A stretch of DNA of 64,000 nucleotides from assembly GCA_025093985.1 (NCBI GenBank), contig JACAAK010000002.1, positions 2,480,001 to 2,544,000 on the forward strand, written 5' to 3'. Within the stretch, counting starts at the first letter, position 1, and each line of letters begins with the position of its first letter. The stretch is from Calvatia gigantea (Eukaryota > Basidiomycota > Agaricomycetes > Agaricales > Lycoperdaceae). Below the pieces are notes generated by a model. That model was not told where the DNA came from. It worked only from the letters and a program-made list of their open reading frames with translations, and ran no database searches. Positions 34,300 through 45,527 of this stretch are shown here, in pieces. The translations under genes were made by a program, and so were the position numbers.

Positions 34300-37200
34300 T
34301 TTGGTATTCTGCTATTGCATCCTGAGCATTTGTTAGGTTTGACTCCACTGTCCATATATCATCCTTGTTGCTGTACCCCTTCTAGTGTACTAGGAATTGA
34401 TATCCCCATCTTCATTTTTGTCGTTCTTGGATCTCTTTTACCTTGTATTCCTCTTCATTATTGATGATCACTGGTTCAGGTGCTGGTAATTTTTGCTGAC
34501 TTGGGAACACTGCTTTCTGCACCAGAGTTAGCAGCTGTTCATTGAACACATCATGGATGGCCCATTCTTCTGGTAAGGCAAGCCAATATGCCACTTCCCC
34601 TATTTTTTCCTTGATTTGGAAAGGCCCATACCTTTTTTGGCCTAGCTTCTTTGATGGCTGATTGGTATGGATATTTGCATTTTCTAGCCATACTTCATCA
34701 CCAATGTGATACTGCATTATGTGCAGTTTGCTATTATCATGGGTCTGTTTCATCTTTTCTTGGTATGATTGTAGTGCCACTATGGAGTTGTCCCTTGTGT
34801 TTTGCAGTTGTTTTAGGAACTCAGTGCTACTAGGGTTGTCTGTTGTTCCATGGTCTTTTCCTTTCCAGGGGTGCCATCCGTAATTGAGATAGAAAGGTGT
34901 CTCCTATGTTCTACTATGTTTCTTGTTAATGTACTGGAATTCAGCCATGGGTAACCAATTTACCCAGTTGTTTTGCTCATAGTTGCAGTATATTTGTAGG
35001 TACATTTCGACTTCACAGTTGATTTGTTCTGTTTGTCTATCTGTTTGGGGATGGTAGGCTATTGACAGGGTTCGTTCTATTTCTAATCCTTTAAACAGTT
35101 CTCTGGTGAATTCTGATGTGAACTGTGGTCCTTGGTCACTAAGGACTTTCCATGGTACTCCATGTAGCTTTCATATTTCATCCCTATAGAGCTGTGTGAT
35201 TTCTCTTGAGGATACATCCATTTTTGTTGCTATAAGTCATATCATTTTTGTGAATTGGTCGATAACCACCAGGATGGCATCTTTTCCTTCTGATTCTGGT
35301 AGTGGTCTGATGAGGTCAATGCTTATCTCTTCCCATGGTCCATTAGGTATCAGGAGTGGGTGCAGTGGTATCTTCAACAGTGCTATGTGAGGCTTGTTCC
35401 TTTGACAGTTCTGGCATCCTTTGACATATTTCTTGGTGTCCTTTCATATTGTTGGCCACCAGTAGTCCCTAGTGATCAACTCAATCATCCTATGTTGTCC
35501 TGGGTGTCCTACATCCAGTTTGTCATGGTATTGTTGTAGTATTTCTTCTTGAAGCATAGGGTCAGGTAGCACATATGTATATGTTAGCTTCTTTGTAGAT
35601 CACTTCATCATATTCTGTGATATCAGACTCTCCTTTTAGGAGCTGTGAGATGACACTCATTTCTCTTCAGTGGTTTCTCTTTATCTGGTCCATGAATGTT
35701 GGTATGATGAACAACTCTGCATGGAGCAGGATGGTCTCTTTGGGATCTTTTTCATCTTCTGGTTTGTTTCATAGCCAACATTCTTGGATCATAGTAATTA
35801 GTCTGTTGTCTTCTTGGTCTGGTTCTTGGCAGATCCTAGATAATAGGTCTGCCTTTGTGTTTGTTTTTCCCAGTACATGCCACAGGGTGAAGTCATAGTC
35901 TTGTAGTCTCAGGTACCATCTTGCTTGTCATCTATTGAGCTTCTGTGGTTCTCTATAATACTTGAGGTTTTCATGGTCTGTCCAGATTTCAAATTTCTCC
36001 TCTGTATCTAGTAGGTAGTGTCACTATTCTTTCAGGGCATGCATGATAGCTAGTAATTCTTTATTGTAGATTTCGTAATTTCATTCTGCTGGGGAGAGTG
36101 TGCATGATGTAAATACAATTGGGTGCCATTTCTTGTCTTGTTCCTGTGATAGGACCCCTCCTAATGCATAGTTTGAGGCATCGACTTCTACTTGAAATTG
36201 TCCTTTTCTCTGGAGTAGTGTCAAGGTCAGTTTTTCAGTGATTTGCCACTTTAGTTTGTTGAATGCTGATTGATGCTCTTCTTTCCAGTCCCATTCAGTA
36301 GCTCCTTTGAGCTGGTTTAATAGGGTTGCAATTTTACTGAAGTTTTTTATGAATTGGCAGTAATAATTGGTGAACCCTAGGAAGTGTTCTACCCCTTTTT
36401 TGTTTTTGGGCTTGGGCCAGTCTTGTACTGCCTTGACTTTCTCTTCCTCCATTTCAATATGTCCATGTCCTATTTTCACCCCCAACATAGGAATTTCTTT
36501 GGCATTGAATATGCATTTTGTCCATTTAAAGCAGAGGTTGTATTCTGCTGCCCATGTCAGGAACTATATTGTTCTTTCTTTTAGTTGGTCTTTGGTGTCC
36601 TCTAGAATTGTGAAATCATCCATATAGTTTACAATGTCTCCATTTTGTAGTAGGTCTCAGAAGATACTTGTCATCATTCTGGAGAATGTTCTGGATGAAT
36701 TGCTTAACCCGAAATATATTACAGTTGGTTCGAATAGCCCTTTATTGGTCAAAAATGCTGCTTTCCATTTGTCTCCTTCCTTGATTCTGACGTTGTTGTA
36801 CCCCCAAATGATGTCGAGTTTGTTAAAGTACCTTGCCTTTCCTAGCTTGTTGATTACTTCTTTGATCCTGGGCAATGGTGTTTTGTCTTTTACCACCATG
36901 TTGTTTAGCTGTCTATAGTCTTGGATTAAACATTTTAAACTGTTCTTCTTTGGAATAAAGAAGGTAGGGGCCATGTATGGAGACTTTGATGGTCATATGC
37001 ATCCTGACTCGAGATTTTCCTTGATGAAGGCTTTGAGTTCATCCTGTTCCTTGATTGTCATGTTATATATTCTGGCACTTATTTCCCTGGGTGTGTCTTC
37101 TGTTAGAATTATTTCATGATCCCATTCCATTCATTCCAGTAGTTTATCAAAGGTTGTCTTGTTGAACAGATACATGAATAGTTGGATGTAGTCTGGTAGG

Positions 37201-37740
37201 TCGGCTGGTTCAGTTGGGTCCAGTTTGTCCTCTTCTTCCTATATGTCTTCCATGATGGCTATGCTTCTGATTTTTTCTGTGATTTGGATATTCTGGTGTG
37301 GAAACTGACAGTTTGGTGGACATTGGGTGAATTTGATCTCCCCTGTTTCCTAGTTTACTTTGGGATTGTATTTAACCAACCAATCATGTCCTAGAAATAT
37401 TTCCACTCAGTCTTGGAGTTGGACTACTGACACTTTGATTGTTTCTTTGTGTCCTTTGACTTCCATTTCAATAGTGGCCATTTCCATGACTTTCCCTCCT
37501 TGGTTTATTGTACCATCAGCATTTAGAACTGTGATTTCTTGTTTTAGCTTTTTTGTGGGAATTCACTCTTTATCCACAAGTTTTTTGCTGATGCTGCTAG
37601 TGGTGCATCCTGAGTCAATGATGGTGTTGACCATGATTTCCTTCCTTGGAGTTTGGATGGTTCCCTTTAGGTTTAATTCACATTTTCATTTCTGAGGAAT
37701 TGTATAATATTCTTCTGATATCCTAGATACAAATTTTTTG
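34300..37740 (-). pseudogene. Element D pol: protease, RT, RNase H, integrase, chromodomain
   Basis: Read on the minus strand. The protease has DSGCTTSSISKKLVD (about 37618-37575). RT open stretches are 36974-36657 and neighbours, with the intact active site NYMDDF (about 36626-36610). Template and fold motifs such as WGYNNVRIKEG are clear. RNase H has WTDHENLKYY (about 35975). The integrase has an H2C2 site (about 35540-35400), SIDLI (about 35310), SDQGPQF (about 35135) and DRQTEQIN with the catalytic Glu kept (about 35040). A GPF region and chromodomain end (about 34640-34390) finish the protein. There are several nonsense codons and at least one frame change between 36081 and 34780. Inactive, but its catalytic centres are better kept than those of element C. 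Confidence 0.87.
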
Positions 37741-37756
37741 ACTTGCAAGGCAGCAC

Positions 37757-38899
37757 CTACTCAGAGTCTTTGGAAAAATCCTTCTGTTCTCCTGGGCTGG
37801 CTTCTTCTACTGCTTGGATTTGTACTTTCTTCAGTACAGTGCAAACTTTGGTAATGTGACCCATTTTTCCACAGTTATAACAGGTTAACTCCTTGGGCTT
37901 CTTGCAGTCTTTGGCAATGTGGCTGAAAATGCCACAATTGTAGCATTTCAGTTCCCCTTTTGCATTGAAAATGTGATGTCTGCTGCCTATCTCCATTGGT
38001 TCTCCCATTCCTCTATAAGTCGTCCCAGTGTTGGTTTTCTTATCTCCTTGGTATTCTGATGCTTCATACCACTGTTCAATGGCAAGAATGGCTTCTGTCT
38101 ATTCTACATAGGTATCTGGTCTAGCACTGGGTGGATAGCCCATGATGATGTAGATGATGTCTTGTCTGGCATTTTTTTTGAACAGGAACATTGCATGTTT
38201 GTTGTCTGTTTTCACCTTGCTTTTTAGGACTTGGAGCTCAATTAAGTAGTCAGCTGTGTTTTTGTTCTCTTGCTTGAATTTCTCGATTTGCCATTCTGCT
38301 TTGCTGTTTGAAGCATTATCAGAGAAGGTTTTCCTAAAGTCCTTGGAGAATGCCTTCCAGTCTACCGAATCTTCTCTGTCTAAGATTTGTGGGGCTTTTA
38401 TAGCTGCATAGGCTTCTGCTGTTCCTCCTTGTAGTCTGGCTAGGACTGCTATAGCCTTGTCATCTGCTGAGACTATTTTGTTGAATTTCATGAAGAGTGT
38501 CATTGCTTTCCACCAATCATCAAATTTAGTATGGGTACCATTGAAGAATTTAGGGTCTGGCACTAAGCCTTTTCCACTGGGTGCCATTGTGGGTACTACT
38601 GCATTGTTGGTCATGTCTGGATCAGTTTTTGACTTTGTTTCGTCTGAGCTTGATTCATCTGATTTCTCCTGTTCTGGGTTCTCCTGATGTATTAACTCTT
38701 CCTCTGCTAGGTCAAGTTCATTTAAAAGTTCTGATAATACTTCTTCTTTTACTGGGTTTGCTCTGGGTTTATCATGTATTCCTCCTGCTGGTTCTTCAGG
38801 TACTTCGGAGTTCCCTGTCTCTTCTTTGTCTGATGTTTCTGACTCATCATTAGTGACTTTGAGATTTGGTTCTCTATATTCATCTAAATTCAAGCTCAT
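37757..38899 (-). pseudogene. Element D gag, one stop codon
   Basis: A nearly intact gag of 380 codons, ATG at 38899 to TAG at 37757, interrupted only by TAG at 38099-38101 at a position that is Trp in element C. It has an acidic Glu/Ser/Asp-rich N-terminus (residues 1-100) and a capsid-like domain (about 115-290, with KFDDWWKAM and AEWQIEKFKQ). Two complete zinc knuckles follow, [14 protein letters not shown] and [14 protein letters not shown] (about residues 325-365), and an acidic tail. It is the best reference for the gypsy2 gag in this window. Confidence 0.9.
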
Positions 38900-38980
38900 A
38901 TACTAGCTCCTGGGTTCATCGTTTATTCAGGCCTTTTTCAGTCTACTCCTTGCAAGGTAAGGTGGGGATGCTTAACCAAA

Positions 38981-39286
38981 TATTACAACCTTAGTCTGAG
39001 TTTACCTCAGGTTGCAACTTAGGCTAAGACTTGAGGGCGAGTAAGGGGAGAGGAACAAAGGTGGTTAAGTGTACCAAATACAGTGGATGTATGTATGCTT
39101 AAATACAAGAAGGTCATCCAGTTGAATGAATGGAGTAACTACATGAAACATCCAATGAGACTGGTGTAGTAGTTAATATGAGTTATGCTCAGAGATTGCT
39201 TGACAGGAATAGACAAAACAGATACATAGGTAGATAGGAATACAGATGATAGTGAAATACGACTTGATCAGCAGAAGTTCATAACA
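38981..39286 (-). repeat. Element D 5' LTR (306 bp)
   Basis: Starts TATTACAACC on the plus strand (terminal TG changed to TA) and ends TTCATAACA. The primer site CTTAACCAAA on the plus strand is adjacent at 38971-38980. Confidence 0.93.
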
Positions 39287-39294
39287 AGAATACC

Positions 39295-39302
39295 CATAAA
39301 AA
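39295..39302 (+). promoter_or_regulatory. CATAAAAA / polypurine block before ORF3 of element C
   Basis: ACCCATAAAAAGGGGGGCAG lies about 70 bp upstream of the ORF3 start at 39373. It is the C copy of the block conserved before ORF3 in elements C, D, F, G and H. Confidence 0.45.
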
Positions 39303-39309
39303 GGGGGGC

Positions 39310-39344
39310 AGAAAACCCAGAAAACCCAGAAAACCCAGAAAACC
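39310..39344 (+). repeat. 9-bp tandem repeat (GAAAACCCA)
   Basis: About 3.9 units of GAAAACCCA lie directly upstream of ORF3 in element C. Other copies of this leader have one unit or a variant, so it expanded locally. Confidence 0.75.
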
Positions 39345-39372
39345 ATGCAACAACTCAACTAGCTGAACAAAT

Positions 39373-40367
39373 ATGCCTGCCTCTCAATCCAGCCACATTA
39401 CCATCACTTCCCTTGTCCACTCCAACCCCACTAGAATCTTGTCTGTGCCCCTTCCCCCCCAGGAAACAATAAAGCTCCTGCTCCAAGTGGCACCCATTTT
39501 AACATGGCTACAACCCCATCACCAGCCCAAGGGCTCCTTGAAGACCTGCTTAAAGATGTCAATAATGCCACCAATGAAGAGCTAGCCACCATCATTGTCC
39601 AGAACCAGAGGCTGAACACCAACTGCTTCATTATGCTCACTATTGCCTACATCACCTTCGCAGACATGTATGCTGGGTTTGAAAATGCCTCAGCATCAAC
39701 CAATCAACACATCCCCACCATCTTCTGTGCACTCAGTCAATCCTCACTCACCCTGACTGAACAAATCCATGTCAACAGTCTATATAGTAGAATCAACCTC
39801 ACTATTGAAGTGTTCAAAGGTATCAACATTTCTGAAATCTTCCTAAAGCTAAAAGACATTGCCTTTAGCTTATTCAGTAGAGACACCACTCCCAACAACT
39901 CCAGCACTAAAAAGCTTATTAACAGAATTCACAGTACTCTCAAGGAACTGCATGACACCATTAGACCCCTACCTACCCCTAACATCTGAGCTGGAACCCC
40001 CATGGATGAAGAAGCCACAGTCTCAATGAAAGAAGAAGTCAATGCCCTATAATGTTTCATCAAAACTATCACCCCACCTCAGATCATCTTGGTTTTTCAG
40101 CTGTCTACCCACTACCGCACTGTACTACCTGGCCAAGAATGCAACCCACACTACTGGAACTTGATAGTCAAAAATTACTGGGAAAACTCCATGGTCACTG
40201 AGTTCCTATACAAAGAAGTCCCAGTCCCTATTCACCAAGATGGCCAAAGCCACTTACCCGTCTTCTTTACACAATCCAACAGTAGAAAATATCTCATTGA
40301 TGCCACCAAGAAGGTACTCACCACAGCAGTAGTCCATGGAGACTTCGACAAGCTTCCTGAGGCATGA
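39373..40367 (+). pseudogene. Gypsy2 ORF3 of element C
   Basis: The ATG at 39373 starts MPASQSSHITITSLVHSNPT. The frame shifts at the C-run at about 39455-39462 into the frame that continues from 39504. It is then open to 39987 (NI then TGA), with a further TAA near 40050, and closes LPEA with TGA at 40365. The middle (DMYAGFENASASTNQHIPTI) and the end (SHLPVFFTQSNSRKYLIDATK) match the other ORF3 copies closely. The final segment after QDG is open here while D and F have a stop there, so full-length ORF3 is about 330 residues. Function unknown. Confidence 0.8.
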
Positions 40368-40385
40368 AGCTTAATTGGGGAGTAA

Positions 40386-40463
40386 TGTTGTAGATTCTAC
40401 TATTCCCATCACATTGTTGTACCACTCCCCATCTCCATTCCAACCATGTACCTGTTTCAGCTA
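40386..40463 (+). repeat. Partial 3' LTR of element C (78 bp) broken by Tc1-like sequence
   Basis: TGTTGTAGATTC... equals the first 78 bp of the LTR at 42716. It stops at CAGCTA, a TA target, where Tc1-like sequence begins. The full LTR occurs again at 42716-43025. Confidence 0.85.
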
Positions 40464-40561
40464 CAGTAAGGGACAAAACCATTCCAATGTTTTGAACTTC
40501 TCAGAAGATCAGCTCATATCTCAAGGACTACTGTGGCTGTGCACTTCCTAATTTAATTGTA
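40464..40561. other. 98-bp relic resembling a Tc1-like terminus
   Basis: Begins CAGTAAGGGACAAAACC immediately after a TA and contains AGGGACAAAACCATTCCAATG. This is similar to AGGGACAAAACTGTTCCAATG at the inner end of the neighbouring Tc1 terminal repeats. It may be the end of an older Tc1-like copy into which 40562-41970 inserted. Confidence 0.4.
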
Positions 40562-40675
40562 GATAGTCCAGTATCTTATCTAATCATATGCAAAGTATGA
40601 TTATGTAATCCTTTGTTTTAGGGGAGTTATTAATTAATTAATATTTTAAGTGCATTGGAACAGTTTTGTCCCTCT
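40562..40675 (+). repeat. Tc1-like left terminal inverted repeat (114 bp)
   Basis: Reverse complement of 41857-41970 with about three mismatches. It includes the AT-rich palindrome TTATTAATTAATTAATA. Confidence 0.9.
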
Positions 40676-40701
40676 TGAAATTTATATACAAAATGGGTAT
40701 T

Positions 40702-41775
40702 CTAGTACCTGGTATAAGCTCCCTTGGCCTGTAAAACTGCCTGGACCCTCCTAGGCATACTCTCTATCAGATTCTGACACACTTCTGGTTCTATGTCATC
40801 CCACTCCTTTTGTATCCTCTCCCATAGGGTATTCATGCTATCAGGAGGAGTATCATACTCTCCCAGCTTATTCTTGAGGTGAGTCCAGAGATGTTCAATG
40901 GGATTAAGGTCTGGAGACTGTGGGGGCCATACCATAACCTCCAATTCAGACTCATCTAGCCAGTTTGTAGCCTTTTTGCTCTTGTGTTTGGGGTCATTGT
41001 CCTGTTGGAAGACCATATCCTCCTCATTCTTCCCATACCACCTGATGCTCCTCTTTAGTTCATCCCCCAAAATTTGAACATAAAGGTCAGCATCCATCTT
41101 CCCTTCAATTTTAGTGGCAAACCCCACTCCATCCCACAGCATACAACTCCAGATCATCACATTTCCTCCACCAAACTTGACTGTTCCCTCAACCAATCTA
41201 TCATTCAGCCCCTCTCCTGCCTTTTTCCATACCCAAACCCTTCCATCTGATCCAAACCGATTGATTTTGGACTCATCTGTCCAAATAACCCTCTTCCAGT
41301 CCTCCAGGGTCCAGTTAACATGTGCTTCTGCCCACTCCAACCTTTTCCTCCTATGGACAGCAGTAAGTTTAGGTCATTTCCGCTTGACTACAGCCTTCAT
41401 TCCAGCTCCTCTGAGTGCCCTGCGCACTGTTTTGGTGGATACAGGCTGGGCAATAACATTTTGAAGTGATTTGGTGACTTGGGAGGCATTGTCAGCCTTG
41501 CGAGAGGTGATGAGGCGAACAGAATAGTGGATATCAGAGGGAGAAAGTTTAGATGGGCGGCCACCAACAGATTTGGAAAGTGTTGATCTATGTTTGGAGC
41601 GAATCCTAGAAATAGTACTGACTCCCAGACCAGTAATAGAAGCAATATGATGAGCAGATTTCCCTTGGTCCAGGTAAGAGAGGACTCTATTGGTCTGAGT
41701 AGAGGAAAGAGAGCGCATATAGTTGTAAAGGTATAGTGGGGGAGTTAATTTGCACCTGAGAATAAGCACATCCAT
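40702..41775 (-). pseudogene. Tc1-like DD34E transposase, one nonsense codon
   Basis: About 357 codons in a single frame from the ATG at 41775 to a stop at 40702. The N-terminal 130 residues hold helix-turn-helix domains (LSYLDQGKSAHHIASITGLG, then VGGRPSKLS and a second HTH). After KRK a TGA at 41374-41376 interrupts the frame, and PKLTAVHRRKRLEWA continues the family consensus. The catalytic domain has WTDESKIN (first Asp), VFQQDNDPKHKS (second Asp) and PDLNPIEHLW, with 34 residues between second Asp and Glu (DD34E). All three acidic residues are present. The stop is one transition from CGA Arg. Otherwise this is an undamaged gene of normal Tc1 length, so the insertion is young. Confidence 0.92.
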
Positions 41776-41856
41776 TTATACATCACCCTACATGGTCACA
41801 TGATTTTATTTGTATTTATTTGATTGCAATAAACGAAGTCATGTGCTCAGAATTTG

Positions 41857-41970
41857 AGAGGGACAAAACTGTTCCAATGTACTTAAAATATTAATTAATT
41901 AATAACTCCCCCAAAACAAAGGATTACATAATCATACTTTGCATATGATTAGATAAGATACTGGACTATC
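41857..41970 (-). repeat. Tc1-like right terminal inverted repeat (114 bp)
   Basis: Pairs with 40562-40675 and is followed by the TA at 41971-41972. Confidence 0.9.
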
Positions 41971-41974
41971 TACA

Positions 41975-42697
41975 GCCTGCATCACCTTCGCAGACATGTA
42001 TGCTGGGTTTGAAAATGCCTCAGCATCAACCAATCAACACATCCCCACCATCTTCTGTGCACTCAGTCAATCCTCACTCACCCTGACTGAACAAATCCAT
42101 GTCAACAGTCTATATAGTAGAATCAACCTCACTATTGAAGTGTTCAAAGGTATCAACATTTCTGAAATCTTCCTAAAGCTAAAAGACATTGCCTTTAGCT
42201 TATTCAGTAGAGACACCACTCCCAACAACTCCAGCACTAAAAAGCTTATTAACAGAATTCACAGTACTCTCAAGGAACTGCATGACACCATTAGACCCCT
42301 ACCTACCCCTAACATCTGAGCTGGAACCCCCATGGATGAAGAAGCCACAGTCTCAATGAAAGAAGAAGTCAATGCCCTATAATGTTTCATCAAAACCATC
42401 ACCCCACCTCAGATCATCTTGGTTTTTCAGCTGTCTACCCACTACCGCACTGTACTACCTGGCCAAGAATGCAACCCACACTACTGGAACTTGATAGTCA
42501 AAAATTACTGGGAAAACTCCATGGTCACTGAGTTCCTATACAAAGAAGTCCCAGTCCCTATTCACCAAGATGGCCAAAGCCACTTACCCATCTTCTTTAC
42601 ACAATCCAACAGTAGAAAATATCTTATTGATGCCACCAAGAAGGTACTCACCACAGCAGTAGTCCATGGAGACTTCGACAAGCTTCCTGAGGCATGA
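41975..42697 (+). pseudogene. Gypsy2 ORF3 of element C, second copy (N-terminus missing)
   Basis: Repeats 39645-40367 with about five transitions and continues into the complete 3' LTR. It begins in mid-ORF at GCCTGCATCACC straight after the Tc1 TA. Stops are the same as in the first copy, and it ends LPEA with TGA at 42695-42697. Confidence 0.85.
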
Positions 42698-42715
42698 AGC
42701 TTAATTGGGGGGTAA

Positions 42716-43025
42716 TGTTGTAGATTCTACTATTCCCATCACATTGTTGTACCACTCCCCATCTCCATTCCAACCATGTACCTGTTTCAGCTATTCTAGT
42801 ATCAGTGATCTCCAAGTACTGACTCATATACTACTGTGCCATAGTAATTGGATATTTCATGTAGTATCTCCATCCATTCAACTGGATGACCCTCCTTGTA
42901 TTTAAGCATACATATACCTCCTTGTATTTGGTATGCTTAACCATCTATAGTTCCTCTTCCCTTACTTACCCTCAAGTCTTAGCCCAAGTTGCAACCTGAG
43001 GTTCAGCTAGACTAAGGTCATAACA
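42716..43025 (+). repeat. Element C 3' LTR (310 bp)
   Basis: TGTTGTAGATTC...GGTCATAACA, preceded by the polypurine tract TTGGGGGGTAA and followed by the CCATC target duplication (43026-43030). Confidence 0.95.
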
Positions 43026-43228
43026 CCATCCTCTCCATCATTACCAAGGATGGTGAAGTTTACCCCATGACATTCCACTTCTGCACCTTTAGTCTAGCTG
43101 AGTAAATTATGATATCCACAACAAGGAACTCCTGGCTATATTTGAAGCTTTTAGGATTTGGTGGCACTACTTTGAAGGTGCCCCTCTTGCAGTTGATGTT
43201 GTTACTGATCACAAGAATCTAGAATACT
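43026..43228 (+). pseudogene. Gypsy1 copy A RNase H fragment
   Basis: Aligns with copy B 13052-13257, including the NKELLA and VVTDHKNLEY motifs, with TAA and other stops. A solo gypsy4 LTR interrupts it at ATACT (43224-43228). Confidence 0.8.
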
Positions 43229-43857
43229 TGTTACGAACTTACCACATCCCTGGGCTCTCTCCATTTGTGTACTAATCTTCTATTTGGACTTTTCTCTTTC
43301 CTTAGTATACCTCAGTCCGTTCTTTATTTATTCATCATGTGTACTTCTACCTTTGCTTCTTATGACTCATTTTGAGTCATGTTCCTGTTTCACTCTCATC
43401 TTTTCTCAGTAGTAAACTTCCATTTACTCATTTTTGTCTTCATATGACTTGTTCCCCTTTTCCTCCTGTTCTTTTACTCATCCCTATGACTCCCTAGATT
43501 ACCAATTAACCCATAGTACTTTCTCATTGACTCATACCAGTTTACTACTGTAATCTCTCATCCCCTATTCAGTAGCTAGTATATAACCTCAAGTAGTACT
43601 GCTGTATTACCTTAGGTTATTCTAGTAACAAGCTTCCTTATCTTCACTTGTCTGCTACAAGGTTAACAACCTTGGGGACTGCAGTGACACTTAACTTGGA
43701 CTTCTCAGGCAAGTGCGAGCTTCTACTCAAAGGAGCAATCCAAAGCCTGTACAGAGGTCATTGAGACTTGTCAAATACTCCTGGGCTATAGCGTTGAACC
43801 TCTCCCTAAGTGGAGACAATCTGGGCCTGGTTGTGAGATAAGGTAATGCATGTAACA
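43229..43857 (-). repeat. Solo gypsy4 LTR (629 bp)
   Basis: TGTTACGAACTT...GCATGTAACA with the target duplication ATACT on both sides (43224-43228, 43858-43862). No internal sequence, so it is a solo LTR. It is the reverse complement of the LTR bounding element J (60186-60813 read on the plus strand); J's coding strand sense is TGTTACGAAC, so this one is in plus sense relative to J's gene direction. A TATATAA core is near 43575. Confidence 0.88.
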
Positions 43858-44892
43858 ATACTTCTGTACCACAAAAATTCTCACCCACTGCCAAGCCTGC
43901 TGGTCTAAGTTTCTCTTCTAGTTCAACCTCATGATTTGCTTTTGCTCTGGCCAACTAGGGACAAAATCCAATACTCTTACTAGATAATGGGATGTCTACC
44001 CTAAAGGAGGGAATAATGACTATACTATGGTCAATTCTCACAACTTCAGACCTATCTTTACTCATGAACAGCTTTTAGCCTCTATTCATACTACATACCT
44101 ATATGTCCCTTCCCATTGTGCAGCCACAATCATTGTCCTTGATCAACTTCACTCTAATATCCTCTTAGCTCTCCTGCTTGACCCATCCACAGCTGCTCAC
44201 ATAGCTAAACCAGAAGGACAATAGTTCATTGACTCAGCTGGTTTTCTCTGCCTTGATGACAGGATCTATGTCCCCAATGCTAACAAGTTACAACTTTGAG
44301 TCTTATAGTATAAACATAATTACATCCTTTCTGGCCACTTTGGTCAGAACAAGACTCTCAAACTCATCCACAGAAACTACACTTGGCCCAACATCCAGTT
44401 AGCTGTCAAGGACTTCTGTAAGTTATGTGTCACTTGTATGTGATCTAAACTGCAGCACCACAGGCTATATAAACTTCTCAAGCAACTCCCCATCCCTGAA
44501 CAACCCTGGAACTCTATCTTTATGGACTTCATTGAGAAGCTCCCTGCCTCCTCTGAGTTCAATACTATCTTTGTTATTGTCAATAGACTCACCAAACAAT
44601 CCCTGTTCATTCCTATCCATAACACAATCACATTGGCCAAGTTGGCCTGACTATTCATCATTTATGTATTCTTGAAGCATAGTGTTCCCAAATACATCAC
44701 ATCCAATCACAGCTCTGAGTTTGTCTTGCACTTCTTCCAGTCACTTGGAAAAGCACTGGACATGAAGTTGCATTTCACTTTGGGTTATCACTCTGAAGAT
44801 GATGGATAGACCAAATAGACCAACTAGACCCTTGAACAATACATTCATGTCTACTGCAATTATTAGCAGAACAACTGGGCAGAATTACTTTC
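43858..44892 (+). pseudogene. Gypsy1 copy A RNase H end and integrase
   Basis: Aligns with copy B 13258-14283. Recognisable parts are the linker, the integrase HHCC region (about 44310-44440) and the core start DFIEKLP (about 44524). Stops are frequent and many CpG sites have decayed. The catalytic second Asp is Asn (ITSNHSSEF, about 44697). It ends AATTACTTTC, where a second solo LTR is inserted. Confidence 0.8.
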
Positions 44893-45527
44893 TGTTATAT
44901 GCATTACCCTACTTCACAACCAGGCCTGGATCATCTCTACTCAGGAAGAGGTTCAATGCTATAGCCCAGGAGTATTCAACAAGTCTCAATGACTTCTGTG
45001 CAGGCTTCAGATCACTCCCTCAAGTAGAAGCTCGCACTTGTCTGAGAAGTCTGAGTTAAGTGCTACTGCAGTCCCCAAGGTTGTTAACCTTGTAGCAGAC
45101 AAGTGAAGATAGGAAAGCTTGTTACTAGAATAACCTAAGGTAATACAAAGGTACTACTTAAGGATTTATATACTAGCTACACATAAGAGATGAGTAATTA
45201 CATAGTAAAAGGGTATAAGTCAATAAAAAACTACTATGGGTTAATTAGTAATCTAAGGAGTCATAGGGAATAAGTAATGAATGGAAAAGAAGTAATACAA
45301 GTCATAAGAAGATAGAGACAAGTAGATAGAAGTCCAATGATGGGAATAAGAGAGGGTAGAACAGGAACATGACTTAGAACAAGTCATAAGAAGTAAAGAT
45401 AGAAGTACATGTGATAAATAAATAAAGAACAGACCAGGGTATATGGGAAAATAGGAAAGTCTAAGTAGAAGGTTAATACATTTGTGGAGGAGTAAAGTTT
45501 TTGTAGTTTGTGGTTAAGTTCATAACA
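44893..45527 (+). repeat. Solo gypsy4 LTR, opposite orientation (635 bp)
   Basis: TGTTATATGCATT...GTTCATAACA with the target duplication CTTTC (44888-44892, 45528-45532). It is the reverse complement of the 43229 LTR, with more transitions. Confidence 0.88.

Larger units (their letters stand above)
32907..39286 (-). mobile_element. Element D, complete gypsy2 chromovirus (6380 bp)
   Basis: The only uninterrupted full-length gypsy2 element in the window. LTRs of 306 bp lie at 32907-33212 (3') and 38981-39286 (5'). The target duplication is AGGAT (32902-32906) and AGAAT (39287-39291), differing by one G-to-A. The order on the minus strand is 5' LTR, TTTGGTTAAGC primer site, gag (38899-37757), pol with chromodomain (37740-34300), ORF3 (34220-33231), polypurine tract and 3' LTR. 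It is inserted antisense at the end of pol of element C. Gag has a single stop, the RT active site YMDD and the integrase glutamate are intact, and the rest of pol carries several stops. Confidence 0.93.
40562..41970 (-). mobile_element. Tc1-like DNA transposon (1409 bp)
   Basis: Two 114-bp terminal inverted repeats (40562-40675 and 41857-41970) starting GATAGTCCAG are nearly identical. They are flanked by TA on both sides (40560-40561 and 41971-41972), as expected for Tc1/mariner. A single transposase gene on the minus strand is broken by one stop. The sequences outside the two TA sites do not belong together: part of an LTR or relic on the left, the middle of ORF3 on the right. A rearrangement has therefore happened around it. 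Confidence 0.9.
19135..43025 (+). mobile_element. Element C, gypsy2 chromovirus, host of several nested insertions
   Basis: LTRs of 310 bp at 19135-19444 and 42716-43025, with a perfect 5-bp target duplication CCATC (19130-19134 and 43026-43030) in gypsy1 copy A. The order is gag, pol with C-terminal chromodomain, ORF3, polypurine tract, LTR. Inside it are an 844-bp retro-insertion (23642-24485), Copia2, element D, a Tc1-like element and two local duplications. Coding frames have many CpG-type stops and the RT active site reads YMDN, so it is inactive. Removing insertions and duplications leaves an element of about 6.5 kb, the same size as complete element D (6380 bp). Confidence 0.9.

Noticed and set aside
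39310..39344. Short evenly spaced repeats as a possible CRISPR array
   Set aside because: A 9-bp tandem repeat with no spacers, in eukaryotic retrotransposon DNA.
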